Source: Phocoena phocoena
Taxonomy: Eukaryota > Chordata > Mammalia > Artiodactyla > Phocoenidae
DNA length: 64,000 nucleotides
Assembly: GCF_963924675.1 (NCBI RefSeq)
Contig: NC_089232.1
Location: forward strand, 40,676,659 to 40,740,658
Direction: 5' to 3'
Program-made: the position numbers and the translations under genes
The notes under the pieces: generated by a model
Databases searched by the model: none
What the model saw: the letters and a program-made list of their open reading frames with translations, nothing else
Told to the model about the DNA's origin: nothing
Part shown: piece by piece, positions 11,661 to 23,802 of the stretch
Layout: each line of letters begins with the position of its first letter
Numbering within the stretch: position 1 is the first letter of the stretch

Positions 11661-14550
11661 CACGTGAAGAACATCTAGATTGGGAATTGGGTATAAAGAT
11701 CAAAGAGATCCCAAGCTAGGCACCAGGGTCCTTAGGGCCATTAGTAGAAACAGACGGCAGGAGGGGTCTGTATAGAGGAAAATAACTCATCATTGATTAT
11801 TTTGATTTTTATATAGAAATATGTCCTTTCTGGTTTCTAAAACGGAACTTGGTGATCTCTGCAGATTTAAAGGCTCTGCGTTGTGCCCAACAGTTCAGCA
11901 TTACACTAGGGAGATAGATGTAGAAACGATCAAATCTGTGATAAGGTAAAACCTGGTTTCCACCAATTTAATCTCTATTCAAAGCGTCATAAACCACATT
12001 TTGGTAAAAGGGACTAATATCTATCTCACAGCTATGCCCAGCTTCTAACCCAATTGGCATATGTTTCTTCATATTCCTCTTTAAAAAGTCAATGGTTTAT
12101 GAAATTATCCAAATACCTGAATCCTACCCTAGCCAGAAAAAGTCAATAAATGCAAAAGAATTTAAAATTGCACTCACTCCGTGATCCCCCCCCCAGGCTT
12201 TTTTCCCCCTTAAGTGCAAGCGTGAATTTCAAGAAAAGGAACGCTGTAAAGTTCAGTAGATTTGGGGAGGATTGCTCTACCATTTTGACTCAATGCCCTG
12301 ATTTTAATCCAAGCTGTTGAAAGATAAGGCTTAAAACTAGCCAGCTGAGATTTTTCCCACCCTGTCCCATGCCTTCATCTATCCCTCTGCTTCAGGAGGA
12401 GTAAAGCCTTTTCCTCAGCAGGGTCTCAGCTCAGCAGAACCCCGACTCGTGGAGTCCTGTGGAGTACCCTGGCGGGGTGTACCTCCAAGACAGTACTCTA
12501 GAAAGGCATTCCTTTCCGGAACACTCTTCAGAATCCTTAATTTGTGCGAAATGCAGGCCTCATAGCTACATGGTGGTCTGACAGTGAAGGGTCACTTGGA
12601 GGCACGATAAATCTCTCCGTCTGGACAGTGTCCTTTGCTCCATTCAGCTGACGGCTCTTTGAATCTTACTTTCTAGAAGGTTTGAAAGGTGTGGAAAGCA
12701 AGACAAAATTCCAAACTCTGGCTTTCTGGAAGAGTCTCACATCTTGCTATTTTTAAATGGCCATCCTCTTCCAACATCCCCAGGCCATTTGGGAACCACG
12801 ACAAGGGCTTCACAATGTGTATGATGCGGAGGAGGTCAATGTTGCTTCCTCAGCATCCACATCCCATGGGTCCTAAATTCCTACAGATTCAAGGTTGTCA
12901 AGGGAATGGATTTCTCTCAGGTCTGGAGGGGGCCTTCCACTGCTCCAAGTTTCATAAGCGTTTTAAGTCTTTCCGACTAAAACCAGAGGCCTGGTTGACA
13001 GACTCTTTTCACATCCCTTCCAGCTCTAGGAGTCCAGATTTTAGCTCAGGCCCAGATAATTCTTTAGTGAAAAAGTGAAACTTCTGTTCTAGCTAATTCA
13101 GTCTTCGGCACATTTGCTACTGTTTTTTAGAAGCCAGAGGCGATTTACAAGGGAACTTGCAAAGCCATTTTGCCTGAACAAATTCTCCATCTGGTGATTC
13201 ACTGAACATTATCTCATATTTCTTAAAGGAAGAAACAAGGGATGGACTTAGAAGGCCTCATGTTGATGTTTACCTGCCAAGACTTCTTACTCTGCTGCCT
13301 CTCCAGACCCATTTGTAAATCTACATAGAAAAACATTCTTTTGGTACAATTTCCCTTTGCTTCTAGCTGTCTTAGGTCAATGAAGCTGCAAGTTGGGGCC
13401 CTGTCCACATATAAATACCAGAATAGCTGAAATTCGAGGATAATTTTGTAAAAAGAATTTGTTTTATATTTCATGGGACCCATGACTGAGTCTGAGTATT
13501 TTTCAGTCAGTTGCTATGTGGTACCTGAGAACAACACAGCTTCTAGGGCAGTTAACATCACCTCCTGCAGAAAGCATGACGATAGACAGAGGTCCTTGAA
13601 ATAGGAAGGGGAGAAACAGGGCCTGTCAGGGTCGAGGGGTGACTATGACCTCACACAGTCTCTGTTGTTCTTTTGGGGATACTCTCAACTCCCCAAACTA
13701 CCTTCTCCCCCAACGTTAGCCCTTTATCTTCTCCTCCTCCTGACTGCTGGGACACCCTTGGTGGTCTGCTGGTGTCCCTGCAGCCTTTGTGATGAACCTG
13801 TTGATTTCTGTGTTTTTCTAAAGCCAGATGTTCCTTCCTGTTTGACAACCCGGTGTTTCCTCACGCACTAATCGCACCACTTCTGCTTCTGCCCTCAAGA
13901 CATAGTATCTCTCCAACAAGTTGGATTGCTTTCTAGCCAGCTTGTGCCTAGGAAAAGAGACTGCCCACGGCTCCCACCCCTTCCCTAATGCTGCTTTCTT
14001 AAGGCCACATACTGATTCTCATTCAGCTGATTTTCTTTGTGTTTCTACTCTTTAATCCATAATTCTCTCTCTGTGACCCTTGCTGCTCTTTGGCTTTGGA
14101 TCTTTCTTTTTATGTCTCCTATACTGTTAACTCCGGAGGACAGAATCTGGGCCAGATATATGTAGAAAGAGGGCTAGGAAAAAGATAAGAGGAATTGACT
14201 GGGCCAAGAAGGGGTGCAAGTTCACAGGACATAGGGAAATGGGAATCTTGCACATTAAGATCTTACATAAGGAAACACACCAGAATCGTACTCATTCACT
14301 CATAAATGCAAACATTCATTCATCAACTCAACACTTGTCTGTAACAAATATTCTACCTCTCAGTTGTCTGTTTTATAAGATTGCTCAAGATTATTTCTTT
14401 TCTTTGTGCAGGAATCCTAGACTTATACAACCATCTTCCAACACAGATATGAAATGACCATTTTCTGAGCCAGACACACTTCGCTCTCTTTTAATTACTT
14501 AGGCCCTGTCCGATCTAGGCACTGCGTGACAAATTTGAGGTTTTCGCCTA
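11661..14550. other. Unrecognised sequence containing the longest non-SINE open frame
   Basis: No recognised repeat or exon. A plus-strand frame of 129 codons runs 12689-13078; its product is Ser/Pro/Phe-rich with no domain, membrane segment or family I know, and I do not call it a gene. A C run sits at 12187-12195. Confidence 0.4.
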
Positions 14551-14559
14551 GACTATCAT

Positions 14560-14760
14560 ATAACGATTCATCCATTCATTTATTCGTTCACGCAATTAAT
14601 TAATCATTGAACTGACATTTATTGATCAAGAACGTATATGTGCCAAGCATTGTTCTCAGTACTCCAGAAATGACAGTGAATAAAACAAAGTCCCTGTTCT
14701 CCTTCAACTTATTTATTAGAGACGTAGGTTGAGGGGAGACCTACATATTCTTTCAGGGGT
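14560..14760. repeat. Ancient L2/MIR-class relic
   Basis: The pattern 'ttcatttattcgttcacgca', then a 'gtgccaagcattgttctcag' block and a 'gtgaataaaacaaagtccct' block, is that of a widespread old mammalian repeat. It shares its layout with 43755-44310. The family name is uncertain. Confidence 0.55.
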
Positions 14761-15069
14761 TGATGAATTCTGTGAAGAAAAATCAGGTGGCTAACTAGAC
14801 AAAGCAATGGGGAGCAATGTTGCGTCATTAAGTAGAATGGCAGGTAAAGGCTCCTACTTATTAAGGTATTATTTGAGTGAATAAAATGTAGGAGTGAGCC
14901 ACTTGGATATTTAGAAGAAGAAAGCCTTAGGTAATGGGAGCAGGAAATCAATAACCCTCAAGCAGAAGAGTGCCTGGTATATTCAGAAAACAGCAAAATT
15001 TGGAGTCATTTAGTAGGTCCATCTCCCATGAGCACTGAAAGACCTTGCATTTTTCAAAAGATACCCACT

Positions 15070-15235
15070 TCATCGTGATCACCTGTTTAGTGCTTACTTT
15101 TCTCTCTAGGCTACACGTAACTTGAAGCAGGAAATACGATTGCTTGGTTTACCCCTACATCCTAATGCTTACTGGATATCTGGTACATCAGAGGTGCACC
15201 ATAAATAGTAACCAAATAAATGAGTGCATGTCTGA
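15070..15235 (+). mobile_element. LINE-2 3'-end relic
   Basis: Diverged but ordered L2 3'-terminal text: a 'gaagcaggaaatacgattgc' block, then 'tggtacatcagaggtgcacc' and 'aaccaaataaatgag' at the end. No coding content. Confidence 0.55.
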
Positions 15236-15979
15236 ATAAACTGCCCTATAAAATGAGATAATGCACATAAATCTTTTAGCTCAGTGACAGAGATACACCA
15301 CACATTTAGTGGATTTAGGGACAATGTGCTACTGATGGTACAGGTGATGCAGGTGATGATGGTACATCCCAGGAGAAGATGACCTTCTTCCCGAAGATGG
15401 AGAGGCTGCTCCTGGTCCATGGGTAGACCTGCGCAGCAGGAAGTTTGCTTTAAGCGCTTCTTGCTGAAATCTGTCCATTTGGTTTGTGCCCTGTCTAACC
15501 CCAATGATAGCTGTAGCAGCAGCAAATGCATCTATAATGATATAAACATATAATAAATCCAACTATACAGTCAATAACAAGAAAGCAGAACTATTCAACT
15601 CTTAATCTTCTATGGCCTTCTAAACAAGGAATAACGTCTTCAGAGAGAAAACAATTAAATGATGTCAAATGGAGGGTGTCATTCAAGTGAGGGATTAGTA
15701 AAGAAGAACATAGCTACTTGAAGTGAGTTCCAGGTGTAGAATTAGCAGATGTTGTTGCAAATATCTAGTCCTCACAACTTTTGAAGCATCACATAAAACA
15801 GAGGAAGTCTCAATTTTGAAACAAGGGAGCAGTGTATACCTCAGAAACTGAAGAAAGATCACACTGAAAGATCATGGAGTCAAGAAACATTCTGGGTTTG
15901 ACAGTAAATAAATCATATAGTGATGATTAAATTGCCTATGTATGGAATGTTAGAGCTGGCAGATTCTGTCAAGGTTGTT
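15236..15979. other. Unrecognised sequence with a short GGTGAT-type repeat
   Basis: A small imperfect repeat of GGTGATGCAGGTGATGATGG type lies at about 15343-15362. The 120-codon minus-strand frame (15169-15531) runs through it and through the L2 end, and has no recognised domain. Confidence 0.4.
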
Positions 15980-16110
15980 TCACAAAGCTCCTTTAATCCT
16001 TCATTTCATAGATAATGGAACTCAGACTATTTGGCTGGAACGTCTCTGCCAAACTCATACCATCAGTGGCAGAACCAGGAGAACGTATCTTCTGGTCCAG
16101 AGGTAAGTGT
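15980..16110 (-). repeat. MIR-like relic, antisense
   Basis: Diverged antisense MIR pattern: a 'tttcatagataatggaactc' block followed by the 'catcagtggcagaaccagga' block that corresponds to the tRNA-proximal core of MIR. Confidence 0.5.
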
Positions 16111-16119
16111 TCCTTCAAT

Positions 16120-16360
16120 TAATCTCTATAGCCCCACAACTGGTCTCCCTATGTGCATTCTTGCTCTTCTACAATCTATTCTATACACAGTATCAAAGTG
16201 ATGCTTTAAACCGGAAGCTCAGATCACGTTATTATGCCTAGTAAGTTCTTTAATGGTTTCTCATTGCAATTAAAGTCCAATTCCTTACAACGGTCTACAG
16301 CACTTCTCTAACATACAATAATGCCTGGCACAGAGTAGGCAATAATGAACAAATAAACTT
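16120..16360 (+). mobile_element. LINE-2 relic
   Basis: Ordered L2 phrases in sense: 'ctacaatctattctatacac', 'gtgatgctttaaaccgg', 'tttctcattgcaattaaagt', 'caattccttacaacggtcta', and a terminal 'aatgcctggcacagagtagg'. Old and non-coding. Confidence 0.75.
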
Positions 16361-17700
16361 CTTTTTTCTCGGAATAATATAAAGTTGGCCAATCAAGGTA
16401 AATCTGTAGGAACAGCTTGTTTAAATAAAATATTCAACAATATTTCCTCTACAAGTACTGTACATGATGAAATGCAAGCTGGGTGAAAGTTGGGTTAACT
16501 GAATTTAACAATCAGACCCGAATAATTTATCTTAGCCTCCCTCAGCTCGTGGATGACCACTTGTTCCCTGTTTGGCCCAGCCTTGTTAAGCCTGTTTACC
16601 GATGATTTTGATGACAACACAGAAAGGAAGCTTATGAAATCTGAATGGCACAAAGCTGGAAAGGATACTAAATATAACAATCAACATTCAAACTTGTTCT
16701 GACAGGCTGGAATTCTGAGTAAATTCCAATAAGATGAAATTTAGTAGCGATAGATACAATGTTCTGCATAAAAGTTCAAATATTAACTGTATAAGTACAG
16801 GATGGAGAAACTTGGCTTGGCAGAAATTCATGTGAAAAAGATCTGGAGGATTGAGCTGACCACAGCTTTAATAAGACCCATCAGTATGTGGCAGATGCCT
16901 TTAAAAATTCACATTCATAGGTTGCATTAATATTGTACAAGCTCTTTTTCTAAATTATGGCCAGTAATAGTTTTCCTACTCTCTGTAGCTCAAACCACAT
17001 CCAGACTATGCTGTTCAGTTCTGGGTGCCATATTTTAAGAGGGACACTTAATCCAGGGGAAGAAAACCAAGATGGAGAAAGTTGGAAAAGCAAGCCATGG
17101 TTGAAAGAATTAAAATCCAAAATCATACCAAATTTTAAGTTCTATGAGATATTATAAAAGCTTCATTTTTTACTGTTCTGTAAATCAGAATGTGAAATAT
17201 TGGCTTTAAGTGGGTATTAAATATATTCTGACAGCAAAATTTTGAATCAATGAATAAGGGACTTACAGGAACAAGGAAACTTTCATTGCACACGGGGGAA
17301 ATTTATGTGTATCTGGAGTATTTTTACAATAGCCACCTGAATGAGTTGGGATACATAAACTATTTGTCCCTGGAGGTTGTCAAAGCGACACAGGAACAAG
17401 TAACTAAACCTCAAAATTTAGAAACACTGAGTGACGATATAGGTTCTGCATCTAGCATCTAGCATCTCTAGAAGCACAGGGCTTCTTCCTCACCTTGCTA
17501 ACTATGCAAGGTGGTCAACTCAAGAGACCCTTTCACTTCCACAGCCAACATATATGGAATACTGTATATGGAAGCATCCACCCTAAAACCGAAATCATTT
17601 CCCAAGAAACTTGACTTACTGTCCACACACACAAACAACAACAACAACAACAAAACTTTGTCATTTTGTCACTAATATATAAAGCTTAACAACCCAAAAT
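16361..17700. other. Unrecognised sequence with a CAA microsatellite
   Basis: Only a (CAA)n tract at 17632-17654 stands out. No exon or named repeat recognised. Open frames are 70 codons or fewer. Confidence 0.4.
17632..17654. repeat. (CAA)n microsatellite
   Basis: About seven CAA units directly visible, preceded by a short CA run. Confidence 0.9.
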
Positions 17701-17712
17701 AAGAATAAAAAT

Positions 17713-17841
17713 GTTAAGGTATTGGGACTTCCCTGGCGGTCTAGTGGTTAGGACTCAGCGCTTTCACTGGGTTTGATCCCTGGCTGGGGAGCTAAGATCC
17801 CACAAGCTACACTGGCAAAAAAAAAAAAAGTTAAGGTATTG
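17713..17841 (+). mobile_element. Short tRNA-derived SINE with 12-bp TSD
   Basis: The body (17725-17829) begins 'ggacttccctggcggtctag' and contains a tRNA-like B-box (GGTTTGATCCC), 'ctggctggggagctaagatc' and an A tail. It lacks the longer body of the other SINEs in this window, so it is either a different subfamily or a 3'-shortened copy. GTTAAGGTATTG is duplicated perfectly at 17713-17724 and 17830-17841. Confidence 0.93.
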
Positions 17842-17929
17842 CAGGAGGGTGCAGTCTTAGGATGTCCTCATGACTCACCATTACAATCTCCTTTTTCTGA
17901 AGAATTGCAAGAATCAAAAAGTAGCTGAT

Positions 17930-19640
17930 GAGGAAAGAGATCAAGATGGCAGAGTAGGAGGATACTGGGCTCCCCTCCCCTCACAAACACATCAAAATTG
18001 CAACTACAGCAGCTCTCACTGAAACTGACCTGGGGACTAGCAGGACAGCTGTAAAAAAGATTTATGCGGAATCTGGTAGAAGGGAGAAGAGATCTGGTCA
18101 GGACACGTACTCCTAGTGGGGGACACAGAAGAGGAAGGGCATATCCCAGGCTCAGGGATCCTCCCTGGGGAGGATGGGGTTTGATCCATATATTAGGCAC
18201 ACCAGCTCTAGGGTCCAACACCAGGAAGATGAGCCCCCCTTAGTTGGTTTGAAAACCAGTGGGGGTAACCAGAGGGCTGTTAGAACCTGAGATCCTGCTC
18301 TTGAAGAACGTGTGCACAGACTTGCTTGCTTCAAGTCACAGCGTGGAGGCAGCACATTGGAAACTGCCTGGGGCTCTGACCAGATGCCAGGACCACCCCA
18401 GCGCACCGTGTGGCCCTCCTGCTCTAGCCCCTCTTTCTCCAGCGATGGTCCCCACTAAGGTGGAGGCTGCCACTGCCAATGAGAGTGCACATACTTGGAG
18501 GGAACAGAGCCGACTTGGGCTCTGGACCTGCCTCTGACCAGAGCAGAGGCAGCCATTGCCAGCGCATGCATCATCGCACACGTTCAGGAGGGAGTGAAAC
18601 TAGCTCAATAGTGTGGCACCAACCCCACTTCTAACCAAGGCACACACACATGGAGAAAAATGAAACCAGCACCGAGCCCCAAGCTCTCAGGTCCTGGCTG
18701 TGCCCCAAACCAAGGTGGAGACTGCCATCACACCCAGGAGAAACCCATCTCCCTCAGGACTCCTGTTCCAGCTCCTGGGGTCCTGCCCCACCTCCAATAA
18801 GGTTGTGATGGCCTTGAGCATAGAAGCCCTGGTTTGCACCTGGCTCTGGTCTAGCCTCTTATACCAAGGCCATGGTTGCCAGCATTCCCCCAGTGAAAGA
18901 TATGGCCCTCGCTCACTTTAGATCCAGCTCTTCCACCACACGTGGACTGAATAGGGATGCTCCCACACAAGTACATGCCTTCAAGACTGTGACAGGCAAC
19001 TGCTTCACCTAATTTCATAGAAAAAGAGAAAGTTAAATAAAATGAGAAGAAAGATAAATGTTTCAAATGAAAGAACAAGAAAAAACCCTGGGAAGAAAAC
19101 CCTAATGAAACAGAGATAAATAATTTACCTGATGAAGAGTTCAAAGCAATAATAATAATGTTAACTGAACTGAGAGAAAAAAATAGATGGACACAGTAAG
19201 AATTTTAACAAGAAAATATAAAGAAAGAAACAGAGCTGAAGAATACAACAACTGAAATGAAAAATACTTCGAGGGAGGGAATTAACAGCAGGTTAGGTGA
19301 TACAGAACGCATAAGCCAATCTGGAAGATAGAATAATGGAAATCATCCAATCGGAACAGCAAAAAGAAAAACATATAAAAAAATGAGAATAGTTTAAGGA
19401 ACTTCTAGGTTGACATCAAGTGTAGTAACATTCATGGGGTCCCAGGAGGATAGGAAAGAAAGCGATAGAAATATTTTTGATGAAATTATGGCTGAAAAAT
19501 TCCCAAAGCTGAAGAAGGAAACAGATATCCAGGCACCGAAAGCACAGAGAGTCCCAGTCATATGGTCAGCATTGTTCAAGGCCCTGAAGCTGACTATAGA
19601 CTCTTTGCTCCAAGTCACAAAAGGGTAGTCACAAAAGAAT
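17930..19640 (+). mobile_element. LINE-1 5'UTR plus ORF1 N-terminal relic (HAL1-like)
   Basis: It starts with the typical L1 5'-end phrase 'gatcaagatggcagagtagg' (17940) and runs through a GC-rich 5'UTR. It then enters ORF1-like text: in translation, a 'FKAIIIMLTELREK' coiled-coil segment (around 19140), and later 'NIFDEIMAEKFPKLKKETDI' (around 19470). The frame is interrupted by stops and shifts. No ORF2 follows; the match fades near 19640. This may be a HAL1-type element (L1 carrying ORF1 only) or a 3'-deleted L1. No clear TSD was found. Confidence 0.7.
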
Positions 19641-19989
19641 GAGAATAAATTTCTAACGGGTTCATACATGAGTGTATAATAAGGTCTACAACTGCATGAG
19701 GGATTTCTCTTCTTTCTGGTCTCTTTTAGAGTTAAGATATCATTCCAGTGATACTGCGTTTATTTTGTGATTCTCATTTTTTTAAAGATCCTCAGATTCT
19801 ACTTCAGTATGCTGCATATACTTGAAGGTAACACATGCTTGTCTCCTCAGAGTAGACATAATAGGATAAAAACGGTGAACATAACAGAAACTCATTCAAG
19901 CTTGTTTTGTTTAAAAGGGGAACTATTACAAAGATACAAGAGCCAATTTTTGAACCTACTGTCTGAGTTTTTGGATTTTTAAGGTTTCT

Positions 19990-21530
19990 TCCCTATATCA
20001 GGTGACAAAGTTAGTGTATTACATTTTTCCCAATAACTTTGTTTTACCTTTAATGTATATTCTTTAATTCATCGGGAGTCCAAAGGATGAGGATTATATC
20101 CAAGACCTTCTACTCCACAACTGTCCTACATTCATTGATTTGTGTTGGCCCTCATATAATTATCAAATCCCCATATATATATATATGAGTCTGCCTCTGA
20201 ACAATGAATTCTGTTCCATAATTATATTTGTCTGTTCCTTTAGGACTACAAAACTATTTTTTATTGCAATTTATTTTTTATTTCTATTGTTTTACTAAGG
20301 CATTGTCTACAGGTGGGTTGTCGAACCAATCCATTCTGACTTCAGTTCATTTGTTTTAAAAATCCATCCATATTGCTTGTCCTCCTAGCATCACAGTCCT
20401 TCGAACAATCTGACTATAGCTTCTCTATTTCTCTGCTGCTTCCTCTTTCTCCTACTTTTTTTTTTTTAAAACATCTTTATTGGAGTATAATTGCCTTACA
20501 GTGTTGTGTTAGTTTCTGCTATATAACAAAGTGAGTCAGCTATATGTATACAGCTCGGTGCTTTGTGACCACCTAGAGAGGTGGGATAGGGAGGGTGGGA
20601 GGAAAATGCAAGAGGGAGAGGATATGGGGATATTGCAATGGCTTTTAAGTCCTAATATCTAGTGTGAAAGTCCCCATGTTTTACTTTTCTCTTTCAATGT
20701 TGACTTACTATTAAGGAACTCATTTTTTATTTTTGTATTTAATTTTCTAATATTTGTCAAGTTTCTCCAAAAATCCAGCTGATATTTTGATAAGAATTAT
20801 TTTGAAATTGTAAGATAATTTGACCTGAATTGGTAACGTTATAGAGTTAAGCCTTCTCACCTATGGTGATGGAATGAACTTAAATTGGTTCTTCTTTTAT
20901 GTCCTTTAATATGCTTTAAAAATTTTCTCCTTCCTAAGTCAATATCCAAATAATTTAGAGTTTTCCTTTGCATTGTCAATTGAACCTTATTTTTTTTTTT
21001 GTCGTTCTTCCAAGTGATTTCTTATATAGTCAATGAACACTATTAGTTCTGGGATGAAATCATCGCCTGTCAGGCAACCTAACTGAATTTTCTCATTTTT
21101 AATAATATGCCTTATTTTGTTTAATTTTCTAGAAAGATTAATGAAATGTTGCCTTTTTTCTTCTAACCTTACACCTCATAGTCCTTTTATGGCTTTATGG
21201 AGTTTCTAAAAACCTACAGTATTATATTATACAATAGATACTGGGAGTATTTTATTCCTTCCTAATCTTAAAGTGAATTCACTTAAACCTTTCCTTTAAA
21301 TACGTGTTTTCTATAGGTTTTTTTTTAATTTTAAAATCCTGTGATATTTCTCCTTTGATATATAAATTATAAATTATCTTATATTGAACTATCCTTGACT
21401 TCCTTTAATAAACCATTGATCATTTTATTTTTACTACATACTAGGTAAAGTTAACTACTATTGCATTTAGTAATTTCTAATCTATGTGTACAAGTGGAAC
21501 TATACTTTTTTTGTAATAATCTTACTTGAT
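19990..21530 (-). mobile_element. Decayed LINE-1 ORF2 fragment, antisense
   Basis: AT-rich sequence with diverged antisense ORF2 layout, for example 'attctgttccataattatat' (20209), the 'gtcaagtttctccaaaaatc' block (20756) and the following segment. It is interrupted by the young L1 piece at 20456-20633. No open frame survives. The assignment rests on recognised phrase order rather than an alignment. Confidence 0.5.
20456..20633 (-). mobile_element. Young LINE-1 3' end with internal inversion (twin priming)
   Basis: 20456-20550 is the L1 3' terminus in antisense: a T run, the reverse complement of AATAAAGATGTT, then back to the reverse complement of TATACATATAGCTG. From 20551 to about 20633 the orientation flips: 'cagctcggtgctttgtgacc' and the G-rich 3'UTR block read in sense, and are the L1 segment that should lie immediately upstream. 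Sense reference copies are at 8380-8556 and 56772-56938. A clear TSD is not visible. Confidence 0.85.
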
Positions 21531-21935
21531 TATTTAAATTAAGGTTTCTATAATCCCGAATTATTTTGGCTTTCTCTTTCTCTATTGTCTGAAACAACTG
21601 TTACACAACAAAATAATGTATTTCCTGAAGGTTGTTCTAACAACTTTCAACAACTTGCAACATAACAACAGCTAAATTTAGTTACATCAATATTATAAAT
21701 ATCTGCTCATTAAAACACACTACATAGTGAAATAATAGTTTAAAGGTAAGGAAGATACTGCAAAAGGGAACGATTATCTTAACTGTGTAAGGAATTTATG
21801 CAAATTAATGATACAGAGAAATGACCCAATTGTGAAAAAAAGGAATGAATATGAACATACAATTTTTGGAAGGGATAATGAAAGTGAATGGTAGCAACCA
21901 AAGGATAAGATGTTCAAATTGTTTTGTGTGTAATT
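21531..21935. other. Unrecognised AT-rich sequence
   Basis: No exon or assignable repeat. It may be the tail of the flanking old L1. Confidence 0.35.
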
Positions 21936-22181
21936 AGAAAAGTGAAAGTCAAGGGCTTCCCTGGTGGCGCAGTGGTTGGGAGTCCGCCTGCTGATGCAGG
22001 GGACACGGGTTCGTGCCCTGGTCCGGGAAGATCCCGCATGCCGCGGAGCGGCTGGACCCGTGAGCCATAGCCGCTGAACCTGCGTGTCCGGAGCCTGTGC
22101 TCCGTCCGCAATGGGAGAGGCCACAACAGTGAGAGGCCCGCGTACCAAAAAAGAAAAAAAAGAAAGAAAAGTGAAAGTCAA
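21936..22181 (+). mobile_element. CHR-type SINE with 17-bp TSD
   Basis: The body (21953-22164) begins 'ggcttccctggtggcgcagt', has A- and B-box-like motifs (TGGCGCAGTGG, GGTTCGTGCCC) and ends 'cgcgtacc' plus an A-rich tail. AGAAAAGTGAAAGTCAA is repeated perfectly at 21936-21952 and 22165-22181. The long TSD and low divergence suggest a fairly recent insertion. Confidence 0.96.
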
Positions 22182-23802
22182 AAAGGAATATGATATCATT
22201 TAATACCCATGAGATTTACAAAAGTTAGAGCTATGTAATGCCAAATATTAGTGGAGTTGGAGACAAGAAGGCATTGTCTACTCTTGATGATACTGAAGCT
22301 ATTCTAATTTTCCGGTGAGTCCTTTAGCAGTACTTTGTATAAAGTATTCACACCTGTGATCCAGTAATACAGCACAGTAAAATTCCGTATTGGGACATGT
22401 TCTGTGATGGTTACTGTGGGATTTATGCGTGGTAGTATAAAATGGAAGACTAGTTATATACCAAGGAGGTAGATATGCAAAATGTAGTAGATTTACACTA
22501 TGGAACTAGTCATGTTTACTGAATGTTTTCCTTGTGTAAGAATGTAACCTGGAGCTTTAACAAACCAATTTGGACAATTCAGCCTGGATAAACGCTTGTC
22601 TGCACACAAGTCATCAATTACCACTCTCTGGCTTGGCCTCCATGTAAATCCAATTGGTCTTAAAGCCTATCTAAACAGACAGCAAGCAGACCACATCATC
22701 TTATTTCTAGTTTAAACTTTAAACCTCAAACTCACCCCCATCCCAAGACCCACACCCTCCCCCACACACAAAAGAAAATTTTTAAAAGAAATGGCCATTA
22801 GGAACTGAGTCAGTTGCATAAGAATGGGCTTAATCCTGAAGCCAGCACTCCAAAGTAGCTCTAGGCCTCACAGCAGGTCCCCTGGAACTCTTGAAGCAGG
22901 ACAGGTCAAGAATGGATAGAAGATGCTCTAAGAACAGGGCCAAGTTCTGGGGCTGCGAGGCCTCCACACATGCTTACACTCCAACATAAATACACTTCCA
23001 CCTTCCTCCTCTAAGCGATGCTTTCCTATAGCACTTTAGAGCTTGTAACACTCTAAATTTTTTAGTGCAGAGATGGACAGAAACTTATTCTAAATATGCA
23101 AGGTATAATCTTATTTCTAACAACATAGGCCAAAGTTAACAGAGAAGTACTCTATGTAGCAGTTAGAAGGAACCAAATGGATAGATACACACATAGGAAC
23201 ATGCACGCATCTTTAAAGCACAGAGACAAAAGAAAATTATATATAAAATTAAGGCTATAACGCAATGCTACTCATGTAAACCAAAAAATACACACAGAAA
23301 AGAATAATGCCATATATTTTACGATGTTCAATTTAACTTCAAGTATGTACTAATTGTACAACAGTGGTTGTTATGGGAGTAAGGAGAAGGGGAATAGAGA
23401 ATAAGAATAAAATGAATATGTGCTTTGCGTACATTCTTACATACACAAATACATTCATAAAATGAGTCTGGGCCTGACATCAGCTTGTAAGAGAGTGCCA
23501 TGAACTGGGAAATAGGATTAGTCACACCTTTTGCACCTGGGATAACACAAAAGAAAAACTACAAAGGTATCTCTTAGAACTCAAGGGACTTCAGGGAAGA
23601 GGAAAGGGAGAGTTGTCAGAAATCCAGGAGAGAACGTCCCTCCACCTGCATCTCTCCTTGGCCTTCCTGCTCAGTAGATCCACTTGTCTTCCTTTGCAGC
23701 ACACAGGGCAAGAATTCCATGTATACCCCCATGTGGTTACACTGCCTCCCTTCAAAAGACCAGACTAGATTGAGTTTTAGATAAAGAACGTAATTCACAA
23801 TT
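22182..23802. other. Mostly unrecognised; possible very old L1 traces
   Basis: The segment at about 22235-22520 weakly recalls diverged L1 ORF2 3' text ('agtggagttggagacaagaa', 'gatccagtaatacagcac'), but I could not confirm it. The remainder, including the 65-codon minus-strand frame at 23328-23525, is unrecognised. Confidence 0.35.

Noticed and set aside
12689..13078. 129-codon plus-strand open frame
   Set aside because: The longest frame outside SINEs, but with no recognisable domain, no Kozak or splice context that convinces, and a length within chance expectation for 64 kb.
21774..22199. 141-codon minus-strand open frame
   Set aside because: It runs through the antisense of a SINE. The Arg/Pro/Gly-rich middle is the same translation seen at every CHR SINE in the window.
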